Assembly (NCBI GenBank): GCA_021234155.1
Contig: JAJEKV010000022.1
Coordinates: forward strand, 4,919,852-4,983,851
Reading direction: 5' to 3'
Source of the DNA: Isoetes taiwanensis
Taxonomy: Eukaryota; Streptophyta; Lycopodiopsida; Isoetales; Isoetaceae
DNA length: 64,000 nt
Shown here piece by piece: positions 24,480 through 35,498 of this stretch. A model generated the notes under the pieces. The model did no database searches. It had not been told where the DNA came from and was given only the letters and a program-made list of their open reading frames with translations. Position 1 is the stretch's first letter; every line of letters begins with the position of its first letter. The translations under genes were made by a program, and so were the position numbers.

Positions 24480-26400
24480 TAGAGGGCCTTTGGGGCCGAA
24501 CTTCTTCGGAAGGTTTTAGGGCTCAAGTCTTAAAAGCCAATGCCCTCCCACTACCTCATGACATTGTGCAAGATCCCGGTCCAATCGACCCGGTATAGCC
24601 TCAAAAACGTAAACCCCGTGGGTTGCTAGGTTATTGTAGGGTTTACGTTATGGAGGTCGAGTTTTATTGATTTGCACTTGAAACATGGTCGAGAAGCTGC
24701 GGTTGAAAACCGGAAGCAATAAAACCCGGCGAAATGGGGTTTGGATTTACCGAGGCAGGCTTTCCTACGGTGCTCCTCCTGGGAGGGCAAATGCCAATGC
24801 CTCCCTTCCCCGGACCTCCTTTCCCTATCCGGCCGTTGAATTCTCCATTCAAGTAACTTGCTTGGCGCAGGCTCAAACAAATTCAAGATCCGTCCGGAGA
24901 ACATATAAAACCGCAAAGTGTCCCGCGATCCGATTGTGTAGAAAACCAAGTGTTTTGTCGTTTCGGCGATTACAAAAGCCCCGAATGGAGATTTGACTTA
25001 GCCATGTTGTCCTAAACAGCGAAATTACCCTAGGGACCAAGTTACATGGTCATTTTTGCAACAAAAGAAACCCCCTCTACATGGCGGATTCGCACCCTTC
25101 GCTAAGGCCAATTCACTCTGAGCGTGTTGGACATGAGCTACTTTGGCGCGTCCGGGGCGAGGGTGGTCTTCGCCCCACGAAACTTGGTCTCGGGGTAATG
25201 TCGATGTTTGAGTCCGTTGGCGGTAGTCGGATCACGGTTCGAGGGGTGGGAGAGTTGCCCGTCCGTGGCCAAGGACCTCCCAGAGATGACCTTTGGGACG
25301 AACTTCTTCTGGAAGGTTTTAGGGCTCCATCTTCTGGCGTCAATGCCCTCCCACTACCTCATGATATTGTGCAAGATCCTGGTCCAATCTGACCCGGTAT
25401 GGCCTCAAAACGTAAACCACCGTGGGTTGCTAGGTTATTGTAGGGTTTACGTTATGGAGGTCGAGAGTTTTATTGATTGCACTTGAGACATGGTTGAGAA
25501 GCTGCGATTGAAAACCGAAGCAATAAAACCGGCGAAATGGGGTTTGGATTTACTGAGGCGGGCTTTCCCTCACGAGTGCTCCTCCGGGAGGGCAAATGCC
25601 AATGCCTCCCTTCCTGGAACACGGTTTCCCTATCCGACCGTTGAATTCTCCATTCAAGTAACTTGCTTCGAGCAGGCTCAAAAAAATTCAAGATCTGTCC
25701 CGAGAACATATAAAACCGCAAAGTGTTACTCGCGATCGGCGGTGTAGAAAACCAAGTGTTTTGTCGTTAAGGCGCATACAAAGGTCGGAATGGAGATTTG
25801 ACTTCGCCATGTCGTCCAAACAAATGAAATTACCCTAGGGACCAAGTTACACGGTCATTTTTGCAGCAAAAAGAAACACGGACCCTCTACATGGCGGTAT
25901 TACGCACCCCGCTAAGGCCAATTCACTACTGAGCGTGTTGGACATGAGCTACTTTGGCGCTTCGAGGCGGGGGTGGTCTTACGCCCACGAAACTTGGTCT
26001 CGAGGGTAATGTCGATGTTTCGAGTCCGTTGGCGAGTCGGATCACGGTTCCGGGTGGGAGAGTTGCCCGTCCGTGGCGGGGACCCTCGGAGAAGACCTTT
26101 GGGTGAACTTCTTCGGAAGGTTTTAGGGCTCCGGCATTTGGCCTCAATGCCCTCCCACTACCTCATGATATTGTGCAAGATCCTGGTCCAATCGACCGAG
26201 GGGTATGGCCTCAAAACGTAAACCCCGTCGCGTTGTTAGGTTATTGTAGGGTTTACGTTATGGAGGTCGAGTTTTATTCGATTGCACTTGAGACATGGTC
26301 GAGAAGCTGCAGTTGAAAACTAGAAGCAATAGGAACTGACGAAATGGGGTTTTGGATTTATCCTCCTCCCAGTGTCGCAATTAGAAATCAAGAACACATT
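24480..26400. repeat. Diverged satellite-related repeat, ~2.3 copies of ~805 bp
   Basis: GAACTTCTTC(T)GGAAGGTTTTAGGG recurs near 24498, 25301 and 26107, giving a period close to 805 bp. The unit is homologous to the array at 1-16230. Shared landmarks in the same order include GGGTTGC then TAGGGTTT, TCCTCCTCCC, GAAATTACCCTAGGGA(G/C)C, AAGGCCAATT and GAGCTACTTTGGC, then AACTTGGTC and AATGTCG. It lacks the GCAAGACATTCATAAATT block and the AT-rich insert of the array. Copies again differ by tiny length changes at CG-containing sites. Confidence 0.85.
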
Positions 26401-26562
26401 TTGTAGTAGCAAATTTTTTTGCTATGATTCGGATCGCCAATAGATCCAAAGTCCGTTATTTCGGTTGCCATGGCTCCGCATGCATGTTCGAAAAAGGTAC
26501 ACGGATCCCAAGTGCAACCCCGACCACGTTTGGCTTCCATAACGTAAACCCTACAATAACCT
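26238..26562. repeat. Inverted repeat, 27-bp arms about 270 bp apart
   Basis: AGGTTATTGTAGGGTTTACG and its continuation to TTATGGA at 26238-26264 reappear as the exact reverse complement at 26535-26562. The arm is the start of the ~805-bp repeat unit, so a piece of the repeat has been copied in opposite orientation beyond the array edge. Confidence 0.85.
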
Positions 26563-27451
26563 GGCAAGGCACCAAACATCCTGTTTGTCATAAGCACCAA
26601 ACATTCATACGGATGTGGAGGTTCTCTAGGAGTCTTAACAATTGTTTGCTTGTTGCATAAGTTGTCTAAGATATTATGATTCTTCATCTGATCATGTCTT
26701 TGATACAAAGTTTTCTATGGAGATTATAACTTTGTAAGAAAGGAAGAAAGCACTTACAGTGAGAACTCCTCGGAAGATTGCCATTTAAACAAGAATAAAG
26801 GCCCTTAAGAGATAATCTTTCCACCCAATTGATTTGCTGCAAAACCTACATATGCATAATGCAATATCATCCATAAGCATATTGAGAAATCCTCAAACGA
26901 AGTATCTTAAAAAGGAAGTTACAATGAGAAAGAATTAGATAGTTAGGCATTACCCACTAATCTAAATACGAAGAAAAAGTTAGTGGATAAGACCGCAGCA
27001 GTTCGATTACGGTAGGGTTTGAACATTCTGATGGGACACGAGCACTAATTTTCACCATCGTCTAGATAAATCACACTAAGTCTAGGCCAGAAAATAATTT
27101 CGGATAAACAAATTAAGTAGTGCCAAATGGATAGTTAAGCTGTTTCAAATAGGAATTGTCAATTCTATTGCATCCATACTCCTTAGGAAGCTTAGTCAAC
27201 GATTTAAAGGATTCCTATCTTGAGAAGTATGACAAAGATATTCGATGCAATTGTTTGGAATTGGGGAGCTGCCAAACTATAACGTCTAGCCACTAGTTTA
27301 GAGGATTACCATGCGGAGGAGCTCGATACCTTACCGTGCACATGACTCGGGAAGCAAGGTTTTCCCGAGAGCAAGGTTTTCCAGTTTGTGTTTAGGTTTA
27401 AGGTGTTAGTTTGTGGTATTTTGCTTGATGGCTCCAACAATTACATCTCTA
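26563..27451. other. Intergenic DNA, nothing recognised
   Basis: AT-rich sequence with only short random ORFs. I see no RNA gene, transposon end or repeat of note. Confidence 0.5.
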
Positions 27452-27600
27452 ATTCTTAGTGCAAATCGTCTAAGTGCAATAAGTTATCTTGTTTTTCAAA
27501 GAACCATTGGATTCTTAGTGCAAATCGTTTAAGTGCAATAAGTTATCTTGTTTTTCAAAGAACCATTGAATTCTTAGTGCAAATCGTTAGAAAGAACCAT
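27452..27600. repeat. 59-bp tandem repeat, ~2.5 copies
   Basis: ATTCTTAGTGCAAATCGT starts at 27452, 27511 and 27570. The body GCAATAAGTTATCTTG is identical in the first two copies, and the third is cut short by AGAAAGAACC. Confidence 0.9.
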
Positions 27601-27659
27601 TGGATAAGATAAATTAGATACAATTAAAACCATTGGATGACGTGGATAACTATTGGATC

Positions 27660-28200
27660 GTCTATAGCGAACCTTAGTACCAACTAGATATAGGCATGGT
27701 TTAATGGTGTTCCACTAATGATATCCAAAATGGGGGGATAATGTTAGGATATTGCGTAGTCTTGCCATTTTATAATGCTTGGGGGTTGCAATGGTCCTAT
27801 TCCCCATAAACAATTACATCTCAAATTCTTAATGGTCTAAATTATACCAAGATGTAGGAACGGTTTAATGGTGTTCCACTAACGATATCCAAAATGGGGG
27901 AATAATGTTAGGATATTGCATGGTCTTGCCATTTTAATGCTTGGGGATTTGTTGCAATGGTCCTTTCCTCCATAAAGAAATGCATCTCACAATTCTTAAT
28001 GGTTTGTTATGCAAAAATGTAGGCGTGGTTTAATGGTCTTTCTCTAACAATATCCAAAATGTTAGGATATTGTTAGGATTTTGCTTTGTCGTCCTATGAC
28101 ATTAGTGTGCTTAGGGATTTGTTGCAAATGGTCCTGCACCCTCTCAAGGAATACAAATCAAATTCTTGATGGTTTTGTTATGCAAAAATAGGCGTTAAGT
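27660..28200. repeat. ~165-bp tandem repeat, about 3 copies
   Basis: GGTTTAATGGT begins near 27698, 27862 and 28027. Each copy then carries ATATCCAAAAT, TGTTAGGATATTG, a GCTTGGGG or GCTTAGGG block and GCAA(A)TGGTCCT at matching offsets. The third copy is the most diverged. Confidence 0.85.
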
Positions 28201-28249
28201 AATTGAAGTAGTTGAAGTAACTTGTCTTGCATGGAATACTAGTATAAGG

Positions 28250-28745
28250 ACATGTGATCGTGCACGTGCATCACATGTAGCAAATCAAGTACTCTGTCCT
28301 ACCACTATAAAGACCCGTGATATGGAAGGATAGGACATGTAGAGAATCAAGTATTCTTTCCTACTTCTATAAAGACATGTGACAATAGAAGTATTACACA
28401 TGTCGTAATTCATGTATTCTTTCCTACAATGCCTTAGCAAATAAAGCACTCTGTCCTACTACTATAAAGACATGTGACATGGAAGCATACGACATGTAGA
28501 GAATCAAGTATTCTTGCCTACTTCTATAAAGACATGTGACAATAGAAGTATTACACATGTCGTAATTCATGTATTCTTTCCTACAATGCTTTAGTAAATA
28601 AAGTACTATGTCCTACTACTATAAAGACATGTGAATGGAAGCATAGGACATGTAGAGAATCAAATATTCTTTCCTACATCTATAAAGACATGTGACAATA
28701 GAATTATTAGACATGTAGAAATTCAAGTATTCTTTCCTACAGTGG
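28250..28745. repeat. 157-bp tandem repeat with ~65-bp subunits, ~3 copies
   Basis: ACTCTGTCCTAC(C/T)ACTATAAAG or a close variant starts at 28291, 28448 and 28605, exactly 157 bp apart. Within a unit, CTATAAAGACATGTGA and GTATTCTTTCCTAC each occur twice, so the unit derives from an internal duplication. The array abuts the Helitron-like ORF and its last subunit ends about 40 bp before that ORF's stop. Confidence 0.9.
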
Positions 28746-28781
28746 ATTGTATTATAAAATGACATGTCACAATAGAGGAAA

Positions 28782-30764
28782 CTACAAAACAACAGTGGAT
28801 GTTTTAGTCCACTGAAAAAAGAACACCATTATCGAACAAAACCATACCTCCACAAGTCCACATGTAGGATTCTTTGAAAACAGGACATGTGGACCTACCA
28901 AAACTGATGTTTTCCACAGTGGACAAAAAACCGGGGTGAGTGTGAACGCCATGATGTTAGTGACGTGCTGAACTAGAATATTATTGACTAAATGCAAGGA
29001 TTCATTGAAAACAATCACATCATCATTTGGATATTCGTCTAATAAGTTGAGGCTCATAGGCACCTGAAACTGGGTCCATAGATCGATTGCTGGTCCCTGG
29101 TCAAGTAGTAACATGACAAAAAGAAAACGTAATTGCATAGGACCCAATGATAGAGAAACTACCTCTTCCATAACCAACATTGCTTCATTGTGTGCTGCAA
29201 GCATACCCTCTGCTTCTGCAGCCTGTTGATATGTTTCATAAGATTGATCATTAACAACCTTTAATTCACCCCATGTCTTTGCAGGACGATGCAACAAAAT
29301 TTGTCTTAAGTAAAATGCTTCACCGACCTTAGGTAATAGTAAATGTATCCTACATGCTAATGGTTGCCTCGTCCTCACAATGTTTTGCATAAATCCTTCT
29401 TGCTCCTGTTCTACGTAAGATCCAGCTTCAGATGCTAGTGATGGATTAAATGCTGTTAACATGTACTGTTCATAGTATTGGATATATGTAAGTGTATCGA
29501 ATACTTGATCAAGAGGTCGTAGAAAGTACATGTCCAACAATGATCTCGTATTTGGTCGCAATAAATGCAAAGGTAGACATTTAACAGCTGGACTCTTGTT
29601 TGTTACGTTGTAAGACATTATTCTCCAAGATGCCTCCGTGGCCGGAAGATAGCGTGCCTTTAGGTACTCATATATCTCATTTATAGGATTTGCTCTAGTG
29701 GCATGCCCTTGTGGAACGGCATCAAAACATTGACCTACGTCACTATAAGCGTCACTATTTGTATGCCCGCTATTCACATGATCTCGCATAGTCTGACCTA
29801 TTCGTTGTTCAGGACCCGATGACAAATCTGCATTTGTATGCCTATCTTGGGTTATCTGAAATCTCACAGTATCAAAACCCTTATATATATAACCATACAG
29901 ATAAGAGAAGACATGCACGGTGGATGCAATGTCAACCATAATATGGCAATCGAGTTCATGGAGGAGGAATGCATTGTATAGAACTACCCAAGCATCATCT
30001 ATACTCCTCCTCTTGTATTGCACGTAGCCTTTAGAGTCAAGATGTGTCATTGGATTAACTGGTTTTGGATATTTATAGCAGCAAGAAGAATTGCGTGGGG
30101 AGCATCTATTAGAATGTCTGTGAATCATGAATTTTTCAACATGTGCTCGAAGAATTGGATCACTAGGTAGCTCTGCAGATATAATTTCATCAACACATTC
30201 TATTGGTATATCCGGTTCAGTACGTAACACAAGATGTGAATGTGGAAGTCCTCGCTTTTGGAACTTTACTACTGTTATTATGTATGATACGCGTTGGAAA
30301 AATTTATGTAACAACTCTTTTAATCGTTGTAACCTTTGAAAACATCGTACAACAGTCATAGGTATATCAGATGCATTCTGTCCAGGTCCAAGAGCAGCCT
30401 TTATTTCTGGCCAAATGTCTAAATTTGGAGCATTTTCATTTATTCTAATTCCAAACGTGGACGAGGAAGCTCGGGTTGGCTCGTTAACTGTCCTGGATTG
30501 ACGTTTTTTTGGTCGTTGTCTCGTTTTCTCACGTAAACGTTGTCTAGCATGCTCTCTCGCCATTGTTCGCAAATTTGCATATCGTCCCATCCCTCTCGAC
30601 TCTATATGATTTTCAGTTGAATTTGATGCACTATCATCCATATTTAATTCTATGTGATTTTCAGTTAGATTCGATGCATTATCATCCATATTTAATTCAA
30701 ATATTCTTGTAGCACAGAACGATGTAGAACAACAACTCACATGTTTATATCCTCCGAAAATCAC
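28782..30764 (-). mobile_element. Helitron Rep-type (HUH) protein, helicase missing
   Basis: An uninterrupted 660-residue ORF encodes the N-terminal half of a Helitron transposase, the protein that nicks and rejoins DNA in rolling-circle transposition. About residues 165-185 hold KFQKRGLPHSHLVL with the HUH pair. Residues 190-260 carry the conserved DEIISAELP, CCYKYPKP and GYVQYKRR blocks. Near residue 290 is YNAFLLHELDCHIMVDIAS and then YGYIYKG. Around residue 366 is the tyrosine motif region EIYEYLKARYLPATEASWRI. Residues 515-600 match the linker that precedes the Pif1-like helicase (WGELKVVNDQSYETYQQAA). The helicase itself is absent. The last ~50 residues look like unrelated sequence running toward the tandem repeats. 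Full Helitron proteins are usually over 1,300 residues. Terminal TC/CTRR ends were not identified. Confidence 0.85.
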
Positions 30765-30951
30765 ACACTTTGAAATAACACGGACATCAGTGACTGTAGT
30801 TGCAATAAGAGAATAGAATAGAATAGAATAGTTTTTTTAACGTCCACGAAGACCAATAGGTCATGGGACCCATACAATGGGCTAGTACAATCATTACTAC
30901 TAGGATTAAAAAACCCCTGCCTCGAAAGGTTTTCAAGGGAAATGGCATTAT

Positions 30952-31490
30952 TAACACGATTCATCGTTCGTTCTAAGACACGAGTCGTTATTTATAACAT
31001 CTAAAAAATCCTATCAATGTACTACGTAGCATAAGATCCATGGCACAATTTCAAATTGATATCACAACATATATCTTGTGATGGTTCTAACACAATTCAT
31101 CGTTCCTTCTACAACATAGACCATTGCTTTTAACATCCAAAAAATACCGTCTATTTATTATATAACATGAAATCCATGGCATAATTCGCAATTCATCTCA
31201 TAATACATGTCTTATAATCAATTCATTATAATGGGCTGATACTGCTAACATATATCGTCTCACAAATATCTATCTTATAACACATCCATATTAATAGCAT
31301 GGTTATTTAAATATCACAAGCACACAAAGTGATCAATTCATCTAAAATTCCTTTTCTGATACTGCCATCGTCTCGCAAATATGTATCTTATAATACATCC
31401 ATATTAATACCATGATTTTCTAGTTATCACAAGCACACAAAGTGATCAATTCATCTAAAATTCTCCTTCTGATACTCCCATCATGACAGC
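30952..31490. repeat. Two short tandem duplications (138-bp and 113-bp periods)
   Basis: AACAC(G/A)ATTCATCGTTC and about 130 bp after it repeat from 30952 to 31090. CAAGCACACAAAGTGATCAA with its flanks repeats from 31317 to 31430. The second duplication includes the 3' end of the minus-strand coiled-coil gene, so a second copy of its last codons (SEKEF, stop) lies near 31342. Confidence 0.75.
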
Positions 31491-31828
31491 ATCAGTAGCC
31501 TCAACAATTTGCAACAATCGATGGAGACGAGTCAATTGTGCGGTAAGCATTTTAGTACTAATTAAAAGAGTCATAGAATCCTTGGACATTTTTTCTAGCT
31601 CTTCAGAGAGCCTATCCACTTGTGATTGTAATTTCTTCGTCATCACTGGAGGAGTGCGTTTCCTATATGATGCTATATGCAAGGCAATCTGATTTCGTCT
31701 GTACTTCTGCATATTGCGCTTTCCAATTGTTCAAATGTGTATTCATACCATGTGCAGTTGAGGATTCATCAATCCCATTATCTACTTCAACTATAGCCTC
31801 AGCGGTCCTTTCAACTAATTCCGCCATG
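31455..31828 (-). pseudogene. Small coiled-coil protein, split by a frameshift
   Basis: The minus strand has an ATG at 31828 (MAELVERTAEAIVEVDNG) leading to LNNWKAQYAE. A one-base shift near 31715 moves it into the frame running to 31455, with the start of that part reading MQKYRRNQIALHIASY. Joined, it would be about 125 residues. The second part contains KLQSQVDRLSEELEKMS followed by LTRLHRLLQIVEA, a heptad-like coiled coil. I do not recognise the family; a short DNA-binding or transposon-associated accessory protein is one possibility. It lies upstream of the Helitron on the same strand. Confidence 0.4.
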
Positions 31829-32847
31829 TACTATGATGCAAGAGAGAAAAACCAAATTAAAATAGATCTAAACATGCACATATCAATCCCCACGTCTTTG
31901 CGTAACATTAAATATGTGCCAATATCAGTATTAAAATATTCAAAGGTACATTCGATAATCCACGCATGACCAACTATCAACTACTAAATTAACTGTCACT
32001 GAATATCCCAACCTCTATCCTACCATCCACCATTTCGGCCTCCACTTTGAAAATGCCTACATGGCCAAGGGAGCCACAACCCATGTATTTTTCAAGGTAG
32101 TAGAATATGACGCCAGATGGATAATTTGTTTCCATCACTTTTAGTTTATTAAGAAGGGAATTAGGGAGAAAGCGATCCACACTAATGTATCAAAAAAAAG
32201 CTTTAAAGGTCCCTGGATCCAACCACACTCGACGTGGTATAACTCATCTCCTTTTCTTTAATTGTTATGTATAGAAATTTTTTTATCTTGGATGTCATCA
32301 TAACAAGGGCCTCCGGCAATGGCATGCCTATCTGAAATGAAGGGCCATTGTCAACTCATAAAATAGGGAGCATCTAAATAGCTTAGAGTATATTTAATAA
32401 CTTGAAATAACAAATATTAGTAAAGGCCTATAACATTGTAAGAGGAAAAAATCGATGAGAAAGGGGCAATTTAGCAATGCAATGAGCAATAGGGCTACCT
32501 TAGAAATATAAGGAGTGCAAAGTCGAGCGCCTCAAGTAACCTGAACCATGTCCAAACATTAACACTCTCTATTTATATGGAACTAGATGCACACGTTTCC
32601 TAATTTCAAATTAGCACAAGGGCACATGGTAACACAATCCCATTTCAATATGTAGCATAATAACAGGGGGTTACTTTTTGTTTTTTATACGCTTTTTCAC
32701 ATGGTTTTTCTATGATTTCGTTGTTGTATTCATTGAGGTGTACTAAATAGTATTTCTAGAGTGCACCCTTTATGGGCCGTTAATTTTCGTTGGCTGAAAC
32801 AATCCGAGGGTTGTTGTCTCTCTCTGCATGTTTGTGCATGAACACTG
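31829..32847. other. AT-rich spacer, nothing recognised
   Basis: Only short ORFs and A/T-rich stretches. A minus-strand 63-residue ORF at 31989-32180 has no recognisable feature. Confidence 0.5.
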
Positions 32848-32955
32848 CGCATGTGTATGCATGTGCATGTGCACGTGCATGTGCACGTGTGTGCATGTGC
32901 ATGTGCATATGTACTGTGCATGTGCATGTGCATGTGTATGTGCATGTGCATGTGT
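32848..32955. repeat. GCATGT hexanucleotide microsatellite
   Basis: About 108 bp made of GCATGT units with GCACGT, GTATGT and one TACTGT interruption. Because purines and pyrimidines alternate, every frame on both strands is open, producing spurious His/Met/Cys-rich ORFs. Alternating purine-pyrimidine runs of this kind can adopt left-handed DNA. Confidence 0.95.
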
Positions 32956-33295
32956 ACTTGCCCTCTTGGATTCTTGTTGCCGGAGTGGATGTTTGCTGAT
33001 GGAAGGTTATCACGAGAAGGATTTTTTGCTCACATTTACAAAGGTATTTGTTTTTTTAATGTTTCTTCAGTTAATATAATGGTATTTTTTACAAGATATT
33101 GGTTTTCTGGTTCTACAATGCAATGCTGCAAAACCCGCCTTTGTTTTCTTCACTTTGTCTGTTCTAAGATTTGTTGCAGATTCTAAAAGAGTTTAGAGTT
33201 TTAGGCCCTCTGTTTGCTTCCAACTTCTTGGATATTCCTGGCCTGCTGGATTATTCATAGCAACCAGCCTTTAGCTTCAATCAACAAATGGATTC

Positions 33296-33631
33296 TTGTG
33301 CACACAACAGGCGGATTATTCCATGCCGCTTTCTGAGTTGTGCAGATCAGTCAAACAGTGGCCATATGGAGCATCCAAAATCATATGGATTGATAAACAA
33401 TGGTTTCATTGTGAAAGAGAAATAGCTGTGGCTGAAGTAACAACACGTGGAATGCTAACAGAGCAAGCTTGCTTCAAAACCTCTATCCTTGATCTCGCCT
33501 CACTGATTGTTACAGGAAACCTACTCCACATCACCAAACTGGCCAATTCTCTTCACTTGTTAAACCAAAGCCAAGCAACCCTTGAGAAAGTGTCACTGGT
33601 TCTTTATGAACCTCGCCAAGCTTTTATTTGA
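33296..33631 (+). CDS. Hypothetical ORF, possible exon
   Basis: An ORF of up to 111 codons, richer in G+C than its flanks. It contains EIAVAEVTTRGMLTEQACFK and LASLIVTGNLLHITKLAN. I recognise no domain. The body begins near a CAG and is followed about 150 bp later by a pyrimidine-rich tract ending in CAG (near 33789), so it could be an exon of a decayed gene that continues at 33790. No homology can be stated from the sequence alone. Confidence 0.25.
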   Translation: MCTQQADYSMPLSELCRSVKQWPYGASKIIWIDKQWFHCEREIAVAEVTTRGMLTEQACFKTSILDLASLIVTGNLLHITKLANSLHLLNQSQATLEKVSLVLYEPRQAFI

Positions 33632-33784
33632 TTCAATTTTATTTCGTTACTAAAGTTTGTGAATAAAACATTATTGTAGAGCATATCAGTGTCAAAAGCT
33701 TTTATTGATTCAATTTTATTTCACTACTAAAATTCTATTTTCTAAATTCATATCAATCTAACCAATTTCTTTCCTTTACGTTCA

Positions 33785-34016
33785 TGCAGACTATGGAATC
33801 TCTCAATCCATCAATTCCACATGACATTTCTTCGATGCCTGAAGTCAACATGATGTTGATCCAAACATCATTACTGTACCAGAGAATCCAATAAATGAAG
33901 ATCAAGTTCAATTAGTCCTGCCACCATCAGCGCAACCACCACCTGCGCATGGCGAAGACCCTATTGATGTGTTGTTATTATGGTTGGTTGGTTGGATTTA
34001 CGTGCGCAAGTAAATA
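33785..34016 (+). pseudogene. Proline-rich gene fragment with a frameshift
   Basis: After TTCATGCAG, an ATG at 33794 reads MESLNPSIPHDISSMPEVN. Shifting frame by one base near 33852, the text continues HDVDPNIITVPENPINEDQV, then LPPSAQPPPAHGEDPIDVLL, ending at a TAA near 34014. The matching style of the two parts suggests one exon broken by an indel. The function is unknown. Confidence 0.3.
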
Positions 34017-35498
34017 GGCTAACTGCCCTCTGCAGACTGTTTGATAGGCAAATCAACGAAGATGTATATCATATCTTAAGCCGCTATCTATTTTGAGTGC
34101 TTCAAAATTGCTATAATACTCTTGCTGTCTTCAATGACTTAATAAATTTTTAAATAATATGCTTTTAAAGCGTATGTAATTAAGTTACATTATGCTATAA
34201 TATTATAGTTACTCGGCTTCATATTAGTTTTTTTTTTTTTTTTTAATGCTAGATATTAGATATTACATATTGTTACATGTTTTTACATATGTTTGCTTTT
34301 TTTAGGACCCGAAGGGCCCAAAATTTGTTTTAGTATAACAACCAACACATAACTACCATTAACATTAATTATCACAACCATTGGATCCAACACATTTAAA
34401 TTAAAATCCCCCTTAAACCCCCTTTGGTTTGGGTGCATATTCACACGGGGGTGGCGTAGGGCAAATGAGAGCCCTTATAATTATATTTTGCACGTACAAA
34501 ATCAACACCATATAGTATTTTGCTTCAAATCTTATAGTATTTTGCAAATCTTGTTATACAGTATAGCAAATTTTGTACTTGCATACCCCACAAACGAGGA
34601 ACTTTACGTACGGTGTAGATTAAGGAATAAGGGGTGAATATGCCTATCCAACAGCTCTCGTTGCCTAGAGTCACCCCCCGTGTGAATATGCATCCAAACC
34701 TACGTGATATGATACGATGATATATATTATAATAATGGAGAATCGCCAATAAACACAAGGGCATATATTGAAATATTTGAATCCCATATTATGTACAATG
34801 ATTGACAGTAATAATAGCGTAACGGTCACATCAATCATCATGATGCATTTACCATCTCAATCCAGTTGACACGTTCGTAATTCTACAAAGGAACATCATA
34901 GATGCGGTTCTTGTCCGACCGAGACAACCTAGTCGGACGGACAGTCACGCAGCATCCCTCGCTCTACCTTTCTTATAAATGTTAGATCATAGGTGTTATT
35001 AATTAATAACAACTGCTGAATGCTAGCAATTATCCGAATTTTCGAAATTGTTTGTCTAAGTTGCGTCGAGACCAAAACTCACCTCAGACCCACGGAATGA
35101 TCTGCATCGAATCGGATTGCGAATGCCTGCTTGCAAAATGATCAAAGGATATAGTTTGCTAGTTTGTGGAAGGGTATGTTTATAACATAAGATTGTAATG
35201 GTTATTGGGGTGTATTGTATGAAAAAGCGTACACCAATTGGGCGTAAGGGAATCTTTGCAATTTTCGACTGTTTTTCCTCTGGGGCGCATTCAGCAATGG
35301 TCTGTGTTCGCGGATGTAGGGCGCTATGTTTGGAAGGCCATGCTTGCCGTTCCTGGCATCGTGGGAGTGGATAAGATGGGCAAGCCGCCAATGTGTCTGC
35401 ACAAATCGTGAGCTTGGAGGCGCCTTCAGCAGGTGAGCTTCATTCGCTTCTGTTATTTCTGCTTTTGTTTGTTTTGTTTCCATGAGGAGGGATGCTAG
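34017..35498. other. Intergenic DNA with one short hairpin
   Basis: AT-rich, with a T17 run near 34229. GTCCGAC at 34913-34919 pairs with GTCGGAC at 34932-34938 to form a small hairpin. ORFs at 34525-34764 and 35056-35513 have no recognisable content. The stretch 35290-35440 is more GC-rich and reads CVRGCRALCLEGHACRSWH on the plus strand, a Cys/His cluster that could be a decayed zinc-binding N-terminus of the downstream Rep gene. Confidence 0.4.

Noticed and set aside
26230-26262. TAGGGTTT words as interstitial telomere repeats
   Set aside because: Only single units occur, as part of the repeat consensus; no tandem telomeric run.
28250-28745. CRISPR-like spacing of the 157-bp repeats
   Set aside because: Units are directly tandem with no unique spacers, and the context is eukaryotic.
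32730-33079. His/Met/Cys-rich ORFs around the microsatellite
   Set aside because: Pure translation of GCATGT repeats in all frames.
33296-34016. Named protein for the two exon-like segments
   Set aside because: Text looks coding but I recognise no family, so no function is given.
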